In this document: positions 16,276 to 24,951 of the stretch, one piece after another
How positions within the stretch are numbered: the first letter of the stretch is position 1
How the letters are laid out: each line of letters opens with the position of its first letter
NCBI GenBank assembly: GCA_040755415.1
Contig: JBFMAZ010000030.1
Location: 1-36,642, forward strand
Source of the DNA: QYQD01 sp040755415
Lineage (GTDB): Bacteria; Desulfobacterota; QYQD01
DNA length: 36,642 bases
Direction: 5' to 3'
The notes under the pieces: generated by a model
Seen by the model: only the letters and a program-made list of their open reading frames with translations
What the model was told of the DNA's origin: nothing
Database searches by the model: none
Translations under genes and position numbers: made by a program

Positions 16276-17532
16276 TCAGGCACCCAGCCACTCTGCGCGT
16301 AATTCTTTGGGCAAAAAGGTGAAACTGGGTATATCTTTCAATAGTTCCCCCTTAAAACCGCCCACATCAACCCTTTTTCTGATGAGCCCGGTCAGCACTC
16401 CGGCCCTTTCCACCTCTCCGACCAGTACGGCGCCCACGAGAATGTTATCCTTAAGGACGATCTTCCGGTAGACATTTTTTTCAGGAAGAACCTTGGTCAG
16501 GATCTCGTAGCCATCGTTGTTTGGATTGGTAATACCTATGGACATGGTGGGAATACCATAAAACTCAATGGAATTCATGGGAAGCCCGCCCTTATAGGTC
16601 ACCCTGGCCCCGGCCATATTCCGGCCGGCATACTGCCCCTGGGTATAGGCATTGGGCCAGATTGGTACTACACGCCTTTCACCGGAGAGAAGATCAAGGG
16701 CCTCGGCCACGTCTCCGGCTGCATAAATATCGGCGACAGAGGTCTCCAGATAGTCATTGACCACTATGCCACGATTTGTCTCTATGCCGGTTCCCTCGAT
16801 GATATCCTTATTGGGGATAACCCCAATGGCTATTACTACAGCCTCACAACCCCGGTTTTGACCATCGTTTAGTATAATGCCTTTTACCCGGTCATTTTCA
16901 CGTACAATCTCTTTAACTGAATTTTCAGTTATGACCTCTATGCCCGCTTCAGCCAAACGGTTGCCGATGATGTTTCCGGCTACCTGGTCAAAGGCAGTAC
17001 TCAATATGCGATCGGCCAGTTCGACCACGGTGACATCAAGATTCCGATCGTTGAGGCTTTCTGCGGCCTTAAGGCCGATAAGACCCCCTCCGATAACCAC
17101 GATTTGTTTTATTTTACCGACCAATGCGTCCAGTTTCCTGGCATCATCAAGGGTGGTGAAGGTATAGACATCAGGTCCATCCTTGCCCTGGATGGGCGGG
17201 ATAAAAGGCTTGCCGCCCGTGGCGATGAGGAGTTTGCCGTAGGGGACTTTGTCTCCATCTTCCAATAGCACCTGGTGCACTGCGACATCGACTTTTGTGA
17301 CGGTACGTCCCAGCAAGAGAGTTACCTTATTATCGCGGTAGAATGCCTCCGGGCGGTAGGCCAGGTCTGCCTCACGTATCTTTCCACGTAAGAGGTTGGC
17401 GATAAGAGGGCGGCCGTATGTGGCATAGGGCTCAGCGGCAATGATGGTAATCGGATTTTGCGGGTCTGTCTGCCGAATTCCCTCTACTGCCCCTATGGCC
17501 GCCACACCATTTCCAATAATGACATATTTCAT
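16276..17532 (-). CDS. FAD-dependent NAD(P)H oxidoreductase of the GOGAT operon
   Basis: The protein has about 418 residues. It carries two nucleotide-binding folds: FAD (YVIIGNGVAAIGAVEGIR, residues 2-19) and NAD(P)H (IVVIGGGLIGLKAAESL, about 145-161). The second FAD contact is DIYAAGDVAEA. It belongs to the pyridine nucleotide-disulfide oxidoreductase superfamily near NADH oxidase and nitrite-reductase-type proteins, without a CxxxxC disulfide. In this operon it likely passes electrons from NAD(P)H to the ferredoxin or the FMN subunit. ATG 17532 has GAGGAG nearby. The gene begins five bases after the ferredoxin stop, so translation is probably coupled. Confidence 0.85.
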   Translation of the reverse strand: MKYVIIGNGVAAIGAVEGIRQTDPQNPITIIAAEPYATYGRPLIANLLRGKIREADLAYRPEAFYRDNKVTLLLGRTVTKVDVAVHQVLLEDGDKVPYGKLLIATGGKPFIPPIQGKDGPDVYTFTTLDDARKLDALVGKIKQIVVIGGGLIGLKAAESLNDRNLDVTVVELADRILSTAFDQVAGNIIGNRLAEAGIEVITENSVKEIVRENDRVKGIILNDGQNRGCEAVVIAIGVIPNKDIIEGTGIETNRGIVVNDYLETSVADIYAAGDVAEALDLLSGERRVVPIWPNAYTQGQYAGRNMAGARVTYKGGLPMNSIEFYGIPTMSIGITNPNNDGYEILTKVLPEKNVYRKIVLKDNILVGAVLVGEVERAGVLTGLIRKRVDVGGFKGELLKDIPSFTFLPKELRAEWLGA

Positions 17533-17536
17533 AAGC

Positions 17537-17971
17537 CTATTTCTCCTCGTAAAGCAGGGCCTCGTTGGGGCAGGCGGAAACACAGGCCGGCAGGTCGCGG
17601 TCCGGGCAAAGGTCGCATTTTATCACCTTCCCCTGTCTTGTGTCCCTTTTGATAACTCCATACGGGCAGGCCATGACGCATGACCAGCAGCCCACGCACT
17701 TTTCTAGTATATTTCTGACCCTTCCGGTTTTAGGATCCTTGACCATAGCCCCGGAAATACAGACCTGAACACACGGCGGTTCATCACAGTGACGGCAGTG
17801 GACAGAGAACGAGACCGGGCCGCATTCTTCCACGACATTGCGCGCCGGCCTTTTTTCTTCCCGTTTAAAGGCGGTTACAATATCTTTGGATGCGGAATGT
17901 TCAACAATACAGGCGATTTCGCAGAGCCGGCAACCGATACACACATCTTCTTTTGCATAGACCTTTTTCAT
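17537..17971 (-). CDS. Four-cluster-type ferredoxin subunit
   Basis: The protein has about 144 residues and resembles the HycB/DmsB electron-transfer family. I see four Cys groups: CIGCRLCEIAC, CRHCDEPPCVQVC, CVGCWSCVMACPYG and CDLCPDRDLPACVSAC. These could bind up to four [4Fe-4S] clusters. It sits between the FMN-domain subunit and the FAD oxidoreductase, so it probably wires the two together in glutamate synthase. The preferred start is ATG 17971 (AGGTG nine bases upstream). GTG 17983 would add four residues. Confidence 0.88.
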   Translation of the reverse strand: MKKVYAKEDVCIGCRLCEIACIVEHSASKDIVTAFKREEKRPARNVVEECGPVSFSVHCRHCDEPPCVQVCISGAMVKDPKTGRVRNILEKCVGCWSCVMACPYGVIKRDTRQGKVIKCDLCPDRDLPACVSACPNEALLYEEK

Positions 17972-17983
17972 CTTCGCATGCAC

Positions 17984-19507
17984 CTATGCCCCGGCATGTT
18001 TAATGCCGAGGATATTTAATTCCACTTCATTCAGCCCTACGCCGCGAAGCTTCTCGCGGTTGCCCCGCAGGCTTTCGATGGCATTGAGACCCATGCCGCC
18101 CAGCATCTCCTGGATTTCATGCCCCCAGGCGCGGACCAGATTGGCCAGTCTCCGGTGGGCGATATCTGGGTTGATCCGTTTGGCGAGATATGGATCATTC
18201 GTAGCGATACCCCAGGGGCATTTACCGGTATAGCAACGTTGGCAGAGCGTGCAGCCAACCGCAATCAAGGCCGCCGTTCCAATATATACCGCGTCAGCAC
18301 CGAGTGCAATGGCTTTTACTACATCGGCGCTGCAACGGATGCCGCCTGCCGCCAGCAGGGAGACGCGGTTTCGTATCCCTTCCTGCCTTAGTCTTTCATC
18401 CACAGAGGCCAGGGCCAGTTCAATGGGTATGCCTACATTGTCACGGATCATGGTGGGGGCGGCTCCGGTGCCTCCCCGGAATCCATCTATGGCGATGACA
18501 TCTGCTCCGGCCCTGGCTATACCGCTGGCGATGGCCGCGGAGTTATGCACAGCGGCAATCTTTACAAAGACCGGCTTTTCATAGTTGGTGGCCTCTTTAA
18601 GGGCGTAAATGAGTTGCCTGAGATCTTCGATGGAGTAGATATCATGATGAGGTGCGGGTGAGATGGCATCGCTTCCCTCCGGGATCATTCTGGTGATAGA
18701 GATTTCCTTTCCTATTTTTTCGCCGGGTAAGTGGCCGCCGATGCCGGGTTTTGCACCCTGGCCGATTTTGATTTCGATAGCCACGCCGGCATTGAGGTAC
18801 TTGCTGTCCACACCGAAACGACCGGAAGCACACTGTACAATGGTATTTTTACCGTATTTATAGAGGCTTTGATGCAGACCACCCTCACCGGTATTGTAAA
18901 GAATCCCTAATTCTTCCGCCGTCCGGGCCAGACCAACATGAACATTCAGATTGATAGATCCGTAGGACATAGCTGAGAACAGGATGGGGTAGTTGATCTG
19001 TATCTGTGGCGAAAAATTAGTTGTAAGTTTAGGCTTGCCCTTCTTTATTTCTACTTCAATAGCATCTGGTTTAGAGCCGAGCCAGGTCCTGAGTTCCATC
19101 GGTTCCCGGAGGGGGTCAATGGAGGGGTTGGTCACCTGACTGGCATCCAGGACTATGCGATCCCAATAGATGGGATAAGGATAGGGGTTCCCCATGCCGG
19201 TCAAAAGGACGCCGCCGGTATCCGCCTGCTTATAGATATTTTTGATAAACTGCGGCGCCCAGAGGGCGTTTTCCCTGAATTCGGACGGGTTTCTCCTGAT
19301 CGTCAAGGCGCCGGTGGGGCAGAGGGCCTCGCAACGGTGACAGCCGACACATCTGGTCTCATCCTCGGTAACCCGTTCCTCTTTTTCATTGTAGATATGT
19401 GCGCTGTAAGAGCACTGGCGGACGCAGACCTGGCACTGGATGCACTTTTCCGGATCACGCTCGATGATGAAGTCGTGATAGTTTTTGCTTATAGGCTGGT
19501 GTAACAC
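17984..19507 (-). CDS. Glutamate synthase FMN domain with N-terminal ferredoxin
   Basis: The protein has 507 residues. Residues 18-70 form a 2x[4Fe-4S] ferredoxin (CIQCQVCVRQC and CVGCHRCEALCP). The remainder is the GltB2 FMN-binding barrel, with SAMSYGSINLNVHVGLARTAEE, GEGGLHQSLYKYG, GQGAKPGIGGHLPG, SPAPHHDIYSIEDL and DGFRGGTGAAP. The terminal CTLCQRCYTGKCPWG fits the 3Fe-4S site. It reduces the iminoglutarate made from 2-oxoglutarate and ammonia. This fused form is typical of archaeal and anaerobe-type glutamate synthases. The start is GTG 19507 with AAGGAG nine bases upstream. It is the first gene of the operon, so with glnA it completes the GS-GOGAT cycle. Confidence 0.93.
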   Translation of the reverse strand: MLHQPISKNYHDFIIERDPEKCIQCQVCVRQCSYSAHIYNEKEERVTEDETRCVGCHRCEALCPTGALTIRRNPSEFRENALWAPQFIKNIYKQADTGGVLLTGMGNPYPYPIYWDRIVLDASQVTNPSIDPLREPMELRTWLGSKPDAIEVEIKKGKPKLTTNFSPQIQINYPILFSAMSYGSINLNVHVGLARTAEELGILYNTGEGGLHQSLYKYGKNTIVQCASGRFGVDSKYLNAGVAIEIKIGQGAKPGIGGHLPGEKIGKEISITRMIPEGSDAISPAPHHDIYSIEDLRQLIYALKEATNYEKPVFVKIAAVHNSAAIASGIARAGADVIAIDGFRGGTGAAPTMIRDNVGIPIELALASVDERLRQEGIRNRVSLLAAGGIRCSADVVKAIALGADAVYIGTAALIAVGCTLCQRCYTGKCPWGIATNDPYLAKRINPDIAHRRLANLVRAWGHEIQEMLGGMGLNAIESLRGNREKLRGVGLNEVELNILGIKHAGA

Positions 19508-19596
19508 TTTTATGTGCTCCTTAGAAACTGGCTATGTTTAGGATATGCGATTTTTGTGCATACATTAATGCCACCAGGATTTCTTCTCGGGGAAAT

Positions 19597-19646
19597 AAAA
19601 AAACGTCCGCTGGATATACGCGTATAAATAATAAGTCCAGTGGACG
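19597..19646 (-). terminator. Terminator between holin-like gene and GOGAT operon
   Basis: An 11-bp stem (19604-19614 with 19636-19646, one G-T pair) encloses a loop with the palindrome TATACGCGTATA. On the minus strand seven Ts follow. It lies 100 bases beyond the stop of the 19744 gene and upstream of the GOGAT operon. It most likely ends the former, but attenuation of the latter is possible. Confidence 0.8.
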
Positions 19647-19743
19647 CCTTTGTCTACCTCTGAAGTACCACCCCGTACCCCAGATATAGATACCATTACC
19701 GCAATATACAATTTTGTCAACAAGTTTGTTATCTAATTCACAT

Positions 19744-20139
19744 TTACTCCCATCGTCCGTTACGACCTTGTCTCATCTCGATATATTCAATCCTTCCCCG
19801 GGAATTAATGAACAGGTTAGCCAGCCAGCTTATGATACTGATAAGGAGAGCTCCCCAGACCGCCGGCCAAAAGCCCTGGACCTCAAAACCCTTAAGGATG
19901 GAGGCTACGATTTTGAGCATAAGGCCGTTTATGATAAAAGTCAGGAGCCCTAAGGTAAGGACGTTTAGAGGGAGGGTTAAGATCAGTATAACCGGACGAA
20001 TAAAAGTGTTCAGTATTCCAAGGATCAAGGCACCGGCCAGGGCCGGTAGAAATCCGGTGATCTCTATCCCCTCTACTACATGGGCAGCGAGAAAAAGGGC
20101 ACCGGCATTTATGATCCAACGGATGAGAATGCCTTTCAT
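19744..20139 (-). CDS. Phage-holin-4-superfamily small membrane protein
   Basis: The protein has 131 residues and four predicted membrane helices: residues 4-22, 30-50, 53-80 and 88-112. The motif LILGILNTFIRPVILILTLPLNVLTLGL is diagnostic of the Phage_holin_4_2/YvlD family, which is widespread in bacterial chromosomes and not tied to lysis there. Its function is unknown. The family name is historical. The C-terminus is short, basic and probably cytoplasmic. It reads away from the zinc-ribbon pseudogene behind it, and a terminator follows. Confidence 0.85.
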   Translation of the reverse strand: MKGILIRWIINAGALFLAAHVVEGIEITGFLPALAGALILGILNTFIRPVILILTLPLNVLTLGLLTFIINGLMLKIVASILKGFEVQGFWPAVWGALLISIISWLANLFINSRGRIEYIEMRQGRNGRWE

Positions 20140-20197
20140 TTTTCTACCTGAAATTCATCCGGTCTACGACCGACCATAGGCCGGAAGCCCCCGGAAT

Positions 20198-20544
20198 TTA
20201 CCTCTTGATGGGGGAAGTATCCAGACAGACAGATTCTATCCACTTTTCGTAACACTTTAGCTGTTTGAAAAGAGCTAGTCGTCCAGAAAACGGCGCCTCG
20301 AAAATCCCCCTTAATCCCCCTTTTTCAAAGGGGGAAATGTTTCTCCTCCCTTTGGAAAAGGGAGGTTGGGAGGGATTTTAAAATACTTTTTCAAACAGCT
20401 AAACTGATACCACTTTTCTATCTGGTCCTGATAGGCTTCTTTTTTCGTCTCTTGTCCACAATCCTTGCAGACTACCCGGGCATTGTATCATCTTCCCTGA
20501 AGAACGGCTTTTCCACCACAGAAAATGCAGATAAGTTCCTTCAC
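20198..20544 (-). pseudogene. Zinc-ribbon protein gene with nonsense codon and MITE insertion
   Basis: The GTG at 20544 has AGGAG eight to nine bases upstream. The frame reads VKELICIFCGGKAVLQGR, then TGA (20490-20488), then YNARVVCKDCGQETKK and AYQDQIEKW, giving two CxxC pairs of a zinc ribbon. At the TGG codon it is broken by a 161-base element. Past the element the frame resumes through the duplicated target: IEKW IESVCLDTSPIKR, stop at 20198. Removing the element and one target copy gives a 58-codon gene with one internal TGA. CGA to TGA is the simplest cause of the stop. Selenocysteine is unlikely because the gene is broken anyway. Confidence 0.75.
20249..20409. mobile_element. 161-base MITE with 9-base target duplication
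   Basis: Inverted arms TTTAGCTGTTTGAAAA (20256-20271) and its complement (20387-20403) bound a core of C-rich/G-rich inverted sequence. The element is flanked by perfect direct copies of CCACTTTTC at 20240-20248 and 20410-20418. Deleting it with one copy restores the reading frame of the zinc-ribbon gene, confirming insertion. There is no coding capacity, so a transposase elsewhere must have moved it. Confidence 0.85.
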
Positions 20545-20624
20545 CTAAGGGTTCTCCTATACTACTAATGCCTAATTTTCGAAATTTTGTTAAACAAATT
20601 CGAAATCCGAAGCACGAAATCCGG

Positions 20625-20692
20625 AGTCCGTTGTCCGTTGCCGGTTGTCAGTTGTCAGTTGGAAGGTACAGGTTAGCAACGGACCACGGACT
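20625..20692. repeat. Inverted repeat forming the 3' end of the YkgJ-type gene
   Basis: Arms AGTCCGTTGTCCGTTGC (20625-20641) and the complementary 20676-20692 match at 16 of 17 positions. The right arm supplies bases of the stop codon and the last codons of the neighbouring gene, so the repeat may have replaced its native 3' end. Confidence 0.6.
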
Positions 20693-21341
20693 ACTGACAT
20701 TTTGTTTCGGATTTGGTCGCGGCTACGCCGCCCTGTGTCTGCATGGACGTGATCATATCAGCAATGGTCATTTTAATACGTTCGCTAAAGACGATCTCCT
20801 GGCGAAGTTCCTGTTCCAATATAGCCATATCCCGGTAAAATCGGGTACGGTCAAGCTCTTTGTAGGCGTCCTTGTCTGTATCCGGCGGAACCAGCCTGGG
20901 ACACCCTGCGCCTCTCACCAAGACCATATCGGGCCTGCGGTATGAGTGCGGGATACCGTGCAGCCGGCAGATCATCGGACGGAAGGCATAGAGGCCGCAG
21001 AGGCCTCTATCATTGAGCGGACACATTAGGTCGATCTTTTTCCCCTCAGCCTGCAGCCGGTGGCGTTCTTTTACAAATTCACGGGCGAGACGCCGCACCT
21101 CATTTTGCCTTTCCGGGCTGAGGGTCTGGAACCCTTTCTTAAGGTAGAGATATTCTGCCACCGTATAATGGAAAAAGTAACTCGTACAACAATTGCCGTC
21201 ACAGCCGGCACAGGAACAGCCATAGTATGCCGCTATCTCGTCGTAAGCCTGGTCCATGGCCTGGTAGATAGTCTTCAGACGCTCCATGAAATGGCCAAGC
21301 CCCGGGGCAAATTCTGTTATGGGCGGTTGTACAGAGTACAT
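20691..21341 (-). CDS. YkgJ-family cysteine-cluster protein
   Basis: The protein has 216 residues. A Cys-rich motif CSCAGCDGNCC lies at about 42-52, and a later set CPLNDRGLCGLYAFRPMICRLHG at about 107-129, the pattern of the Fe/Zn-chelating CxxxCxxCC family. The biochemical role of the family is not settled. The N-terminal MERLKTIYQAMDQAYDEIAAYYG is a helix common in deltaproteobacterial members. The last residues (TQGGVAATKSETKCQ) are low in conservation and overlap the inverted repeat at 20676-20692. It stands alone, divergent from the tRNA-Leu/tig operon. Confidence 0.8.
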   Translation of the reverse strand: MYSVQPPITEFAPGLGHFMERLKTIYQAMDQAYDEIAAYYGCSCAGCDGNCCTSYFFHYTVAEYLYLKKGFQTLSPERQNEVRRLAREFVKERHRLQAEGKKIDLMCPLNDRGLCGLYAFRPMICRLHGIPHSYRRPDMVLVRGAGCPRLVPPDTDKDAYKELDRTRFYRDMAILEQELRQEIVFSERIKMTIADMITSMQTQGGVAATKSETKCQ

Positions 21342-21457
21342 CGCTGGACCTTATGCCGGATTACAAAATGTAATGGTATGTAAAATGATTGCAATTATAG
21401 ATCAATATAACATATCCTCTATCAATAAAAAAAGAGCAATTCATAAAAAGCCTTTTC

Positions 21458-21540
21458 ACCGCTGAGTACGCAGAGCCCGCAGAGGAAAACTTTAAACTGT
21501 TTAATATATTATCTCGGCGTTCTCCGCGACCTCTGCGGTA
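21458..21540. repeat. Inverted repeat of ACCGCnGAG type
   Basis: Arms 21458-21485 and about 21513-21539 match at 20 of 28 positions inverted, both built from GCAGAG-like hexads. It lies in the 286-base gap before the tRNA-Leu promoter, where nothing else is seen. Confidence 0.5.
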
Positions 21541-21588
21541 AATTTGAATCTTTGGAGATCATCTGGCCTGGCAGGAATTTTTCTCTTC

Positions 21589-21617
21589 TTGACTTAAGTC
21601 ATTATCTGCATTAGATT
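21589..21617 (+). promoter_or_regulatory. Promoter of tRNA-Leu and the tig-clp-lon operon
   Basis: TTGACT (21589-21594), 17 bases, TAGATT (21612-21617), placing the start about 4 bases before the tRNA. The same TTGACT -35 with 17-base spacing precedes the tRNA-Val/Asp pair. Confidence 0.65.
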
Positions 21618-21627
21618 TAATGCGTAA

Positions 21628-21714
<87 letters not shown>

Positions 21715-21747
21715 TTACTAATCCAAGAGGGCAGGAGTACAGGAAAC

Positions 21748-23058
21748 GTGAAATGCAGAGTTGAGGATATAAGCGCCGTCCGCAAAAAGATCTATGTTGA
21801 GATTCCCCGAGAACTTGTGGCTGAGGAGATTGAAAACGCTTACAAGGCCTTGAGCAACAAGGTGAGAATAAAAGGTTTCCGTCCAGGCAAGGTCCCCAGG
21901 GAGATTTTAGAACGTTACTACCGTCAGAATGTGGAAATGGATGTCCTGGATAAACTTCTCAATGATTCCTACCCCAAGGCCGTTCAAGAGGCAGGGCTTT
22001 CTCCGGTGGCCAGGCCCGTGATTGATGATGAAAAATTCAAGTCCGGGGAGGATCTTAAATACACAGCTACGGTAGAGGTGAAGCCGCTTATAGAAGTGAA
22101 GGATTACCTAGAGATGGAGATTGAGAAGAAGGAGACGCCGGTTACCGACCAGGACGTGGAGAAAAAACTGGATGAGATCCGGCAGATGAATGCGCATTTT
22201 AAATCCATTGCTGAAGACCGGCCGATCAGAGAGGGAGATGTAGCGGTTATTGATTATAAGGGATTTTGGGATGGCAGCTCCCTGGAGGGAAGTAATGGAC
22301 AGAATTATCATCTGGAGGTCGGATCCGGGCTTTTTAACCCGGATTTTGAAAGGCAATTAATCGGTTTGTCGAAAAATGCCGAAACAGAGATAAAAGTGAC
22401 CTTCTCAGAGGATTTTGCAAACAAAAAAATGGCCGGGAAGCCCATGGACTTCCAGGTTATTGTAAGAGACATAAAAGAAAGGGTTATTCCGACCTTAGAT
22501 GATGCATTTGCTATGGACCTGGGCGCTGACTTTAAGAACCTCGAAGACCTGCGCAATAAGGTCAAAGAGACCCTGGTGGAGGCTCGAAAAAAGCAGTCTG
22601 AGGCCGATATGCGAAACCAGATTATTGATCTGCTGATAGCAAAATGTGATTTTGAATTGCCGGAGAGTCTCCTGGAAGAAGAAATAGACGCTATGGTGGA
22701 TGAGTCCCGGCGTAAGCTGGCAAGAATGGGCATACCCGTTGAATCTACGGGTATTTCCGATAAAGATCTGCGTGACAAATTTAGAGAAGAGGCGGGGAAG
22801 CGGGCCCGGGGTTCGCTCATCCTGGAGGAGATAGCACGCCGGGAAAATCTAAAGGTAGAAGAGAAGGATATCGACGAAGAATTTGCTAAGGTCGCCCGCA
22901 CGCTTAATATGAGGCCGGAAGAGGCTAAGCACCTGCGCGCCAACCCTAGCCTCATGCAATCATTGCCGGATTATATATTACCTCAGAAGACATTAGATTA
23001 TCTTATAGAACATGCGAAGATAAAATTGAATCAGACTGCTGGGGGGATAAGTATATAA
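21748..23058 (+). CDS. tig: Trigger factor (ribosome-bound chaperone)
   Basis: The protein has 436 residues. The N-terminal ribosome-binding domain has the signature GFRPGKVPREIL (about 43-54). A central FKBP-like peptidyl-prolyl isomerase domain runs about 150-240 (GDVAVIDYKGFWDG, VGSGLFNPDFERQLIG), and a helical C-terminal cradle follows. It binds nascent chains at the ribosome exit. The start is GTG 21748 with AGGA and AGGAG upstream. The open frame extends back through the tRNA, but that part (MAELADALDLGSS) is merely translated tRNA-Leu. It lies 33 bases after the tRNA and is followed by clpP, clpX and lon, a conserved order. Confidence 0.96.
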   Translation: MKCRVEDISAVRKKIYVEIPRELVAEEIENAYKALSNKVRIKGFRPGKVPREILERYYRQNVEMDVLDKLLNDSYPKAVQEAGLSPVARPVIDDEKFKSGEDLKYTATVEVKPLIEVKDYLEMEIEKKETPVTDQDVEKKLDEIRQMNAHFKSIAEDRPIREGDVAVIDYKGFWDGSSLEGSNGQNYHLEVGSGLFNPDFERQLIGLSKNAETEIKVTFSEDFANKKMAGKPMDFQVIVRDIKERVIPTLDDAFAMDLGADFKNLEDLRNKVKETLVEARKKQSEADMRNQIIDLLIAKCDFELPESLLEEEIDAMVDESRRKLARMGIPVESTGISDKDLRDKFREEAGKRARGSLILEEIARRENLKVEEKDIDEEFAKVARTLNMRPEEAKHLRANPSLMQSLPDYILPQKTLDYLIEHAKIKLNQTAGGISI

Positions 23059-23078
23059 AATTAGATGGAGATTAAAGG

Positions 23079-23684
23079 ATGACATTAATACCTATTGTTA
23101 TAGAACAAAGCACACGCGGTGAACGGGCTTATGATATCTATTCGCGCCTTTTGAAGGAGAGGATAATCTTTCTGGGGTCTCCAATAGACGATGATCTGGC
23201 TAATCTGGTAATTGCACAGATGCTTTTTTTGGAAGCTGAAGACCCGGATAAGGATATCACCCTGTACATTAATTCCCCCGGGGGGATGGTGACCGCTGGA
23301 CTGGCCATCTATGATACCATGCAGTACATAAAACCAAATATTGTGACTTTGTGTATGGGGCAGGCTTCCAGTATGGCCGCTCTGCTCCTGGCCGCGGGGA
23401 CTAAGGGCAAGCGCTATGCGCTGCCGCATTCGCGTATTTTGATCCATCAGCCCCTGGGTGGCGCCCAGGGGCAGGCCACAGACGTAGATATTCAGGCGCG
23501 GGAGATTCTACGGTTGCGTGAAGAGCTAAACAGGGTTTTGGCGGACCACACCGGCCAATCCATTGAGCGGATTAGCAGGGATACGGACCGCGATTTCTTC
23601 ATGAGTGGCGGGCAGGCCATGGAATACGGCCTTATTGATGAGGTTATAGCTAAAAGGCCCGTGCCTAAGAAGGAGGAAGTTTAA
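23079..23684 (+). CDS. clpP: ATP-dependent Clp protease proteolytic subunit
   Basis: The protein has 201 residues and forms the 14-mer serine protease chamber. The catalytic triad is Ser98 (GQASSMAA), His123 (RILIHQP) and Asp172 (DTDRDFFM). The N-terminal MTLIPIVIEQSTRGERAYDIYSR and the INSPGG oxyanion region are standard. It starts 20 bases after tig with AAAGG before the ATG. Its stop overlaps the clpX start by one base (TAATG), ensuring coupled synthesis of the protease and its unfoldase. Confidence 0.98.
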   Translation: MTLIPIVIEQSTRGERAYDIYSRLLKERIIFLGSPIDDDLANLVIAQMLFLEAEDPDKDITLYINSPGGMVTAGLAIYDTMQYIKPNIVTLCMGQASSMAALLLAAGTKGKRYALPHSRILIHQPLGGAQGQATDVDIQAREILRLREELNRVLADHTGQSIERISRDTDRDFFMSGGQAMEYGLIDEVIAKRPVPKKEEV

Positions 23685-24940
23685 TGTCAAAAAAGGTTGA
23701 TAGAAAAGGAAGCGATTTACTCTGTTCTTTTTGCGGTAAAAGCCAGGATGAGGTCAAGAAGCTGATCGCAGGTCCGGCTGTCTATATCTGTGATGAGTGT
23801 ATCGAGCTCTGTAATGATATTATGGCTGAGGAGTATGAGAAGGAAGAGGTGGCCAAGAGAAGCGGCTCAATACCAAAGCCTCGAGAGATCAAGAAGATCA
23901 TGGATGAATATGTAATCGGCCAGGAAAGGGCAAAAAAGATATTGGCCGTAGCGGTTCACAACCACTATAAAAGAATTGATAGCCGGATCGATACACAAGG
24001 CATAGAACTGCAAAAAAGTAACATTCTTCTCATCGGCCCAACGGGTTGCGGTAAGACTCTTTTGGCCCAAACCCTGGCCAAGATACTGAACGTCCCTTTT
24101 ACTATTGCCGATGCTACTTCCCTCACCGAGGCCGGGTATGTGGGTGAGGATGTTGAAAATATTATCTTAAGCCTGCTGCAGGCGGCTGACTATGATGTGG
24201 CCCTGGCCTCGCGGGGTATAGTTTACATTGATGAGATTGATAAGATTGCCCGGAAATCAGACAATCCGTCCATCACCCGTGACGTCTCCGGCGAGGGCGT
24301 ACAGCAGGCATTACTTAAGATTATCGAAGGGACCACGGCCAACGTCCCCCCCAAGGGCGGTCGCAAACACCCTCAGCAGGAATTTGTCAAGGTGGATACT
24401 ACTAATATCCTTTTCATCTGCGGTGGGGCGTTTGTTGGCCTGGAAAACATCATCAGAAACAGGATCGGGGTCAAGTCCATGGGCTTTGGCGCTGATATTC
24501 GCGGGGCCTCCCAGTCGAGGCTTAGCGATGTCCTGGCCGAGGTCAAGCCGGAAGACCTGTTGCGTTTTGGTCTTATACCGGAATTTGTGGGAAGATTGCC
24601 GGTCGTGGCCACACTGGAAGAACTAGATGAAGAGGCGCTTATCAAGATATTGAAAGAGCCTAAAAATGCCCTGGTCAAACAGTATAAGAAGCTTTTTGAG
24701 CTCGATAATATCAAGTTACGTTTCACCGAAGGGGCGCTGGTGGCTGTGGCCCGTGAAAGCATGAAAAGGAAGTCTGGCGCCAGAGGCTTAAGATCTATTC
24801 TTGAGAATGCCATGCTGGATATAATGTATGAACTTCCCTCCAAGGGAGATGTAAGGGAATGTGTGATCAGCGAAGAGGTGGTACTCAATAAAGAGGAACC
24901 CATTATCCTGTATGAGACAACAAAGGCGCGTAGTGCATAA
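23684..24940 (+). CDS. clpX: Clp protease ATP-binding subunit ClpX
   Basis: The protein has 418 residues. The N-terminal zinc-binding domain has CSFCGKS and CDECIELC. The AAA+ core has Walker A GPTGCGKTLLA (about 115), Walker B IVYIDEIDKIA, sensor and GFGAD regions, and a GARGLRSILE C-domain motif. It unfolds tagged substrates and feeds them to ClpP. The ClpP-docking tripeptide IGF is seen as NRIGVKSMGFG (an IGV form). Full length and intact. lon follows 11 bases after the stop. Confidence 0.97.
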   Translation: MSKKVDRKGSDLLCSFCGKSQDEVKKLIAGPAVYICDECIELCNDIMAEEYEKEEVAKRSGSIPKPREIKKIMDEYVIGQERAKKILAVAVHNHYKRIDSRIDTQGIELQKSNILLIGPTGCGKTLLAQTLAKILNVPFTIADATSLTEAGYVGEDVENIILSLLQAADYDVALASRGIVYIDEIDKIARKSDNPSITRDVSGEGVQQALLKIIEGTTANVPPKGGRKHPQQEFVKVDTTNILFICGGAFVGLENIIRNRIGVKSMGFGADIRGASQSRLSDVLAEVKPEDLLRFGLIPEFVGRLPVVATLEELDEEALIKILKEPKNALVKQYKKLFELDNIKLRFTEGALVAVARESMKRKSGARGLRSILENAMLDIMYELPSKGDVRECVISEEVVLNKEEPIILYETTKARSA

Positions 24941-24951
24941 GGGGTATATCT

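Noticed and set aside
19558..19573. Sigma-54-like sequence TGGCATTAATGTATGC upstream of the GOGAT operon
   Set aside because: The GG to GC spacing is 11 instead of 10 and the -12 element is poor.
20488..20490. Selenocysteine at the in-frame TGA of the zinc-ribbon gene
   Set aside because: No SECIS-like hairpin is evident directly after it, and the gene is also broken by a MITE. A CGA to TGA mutation is simpler.
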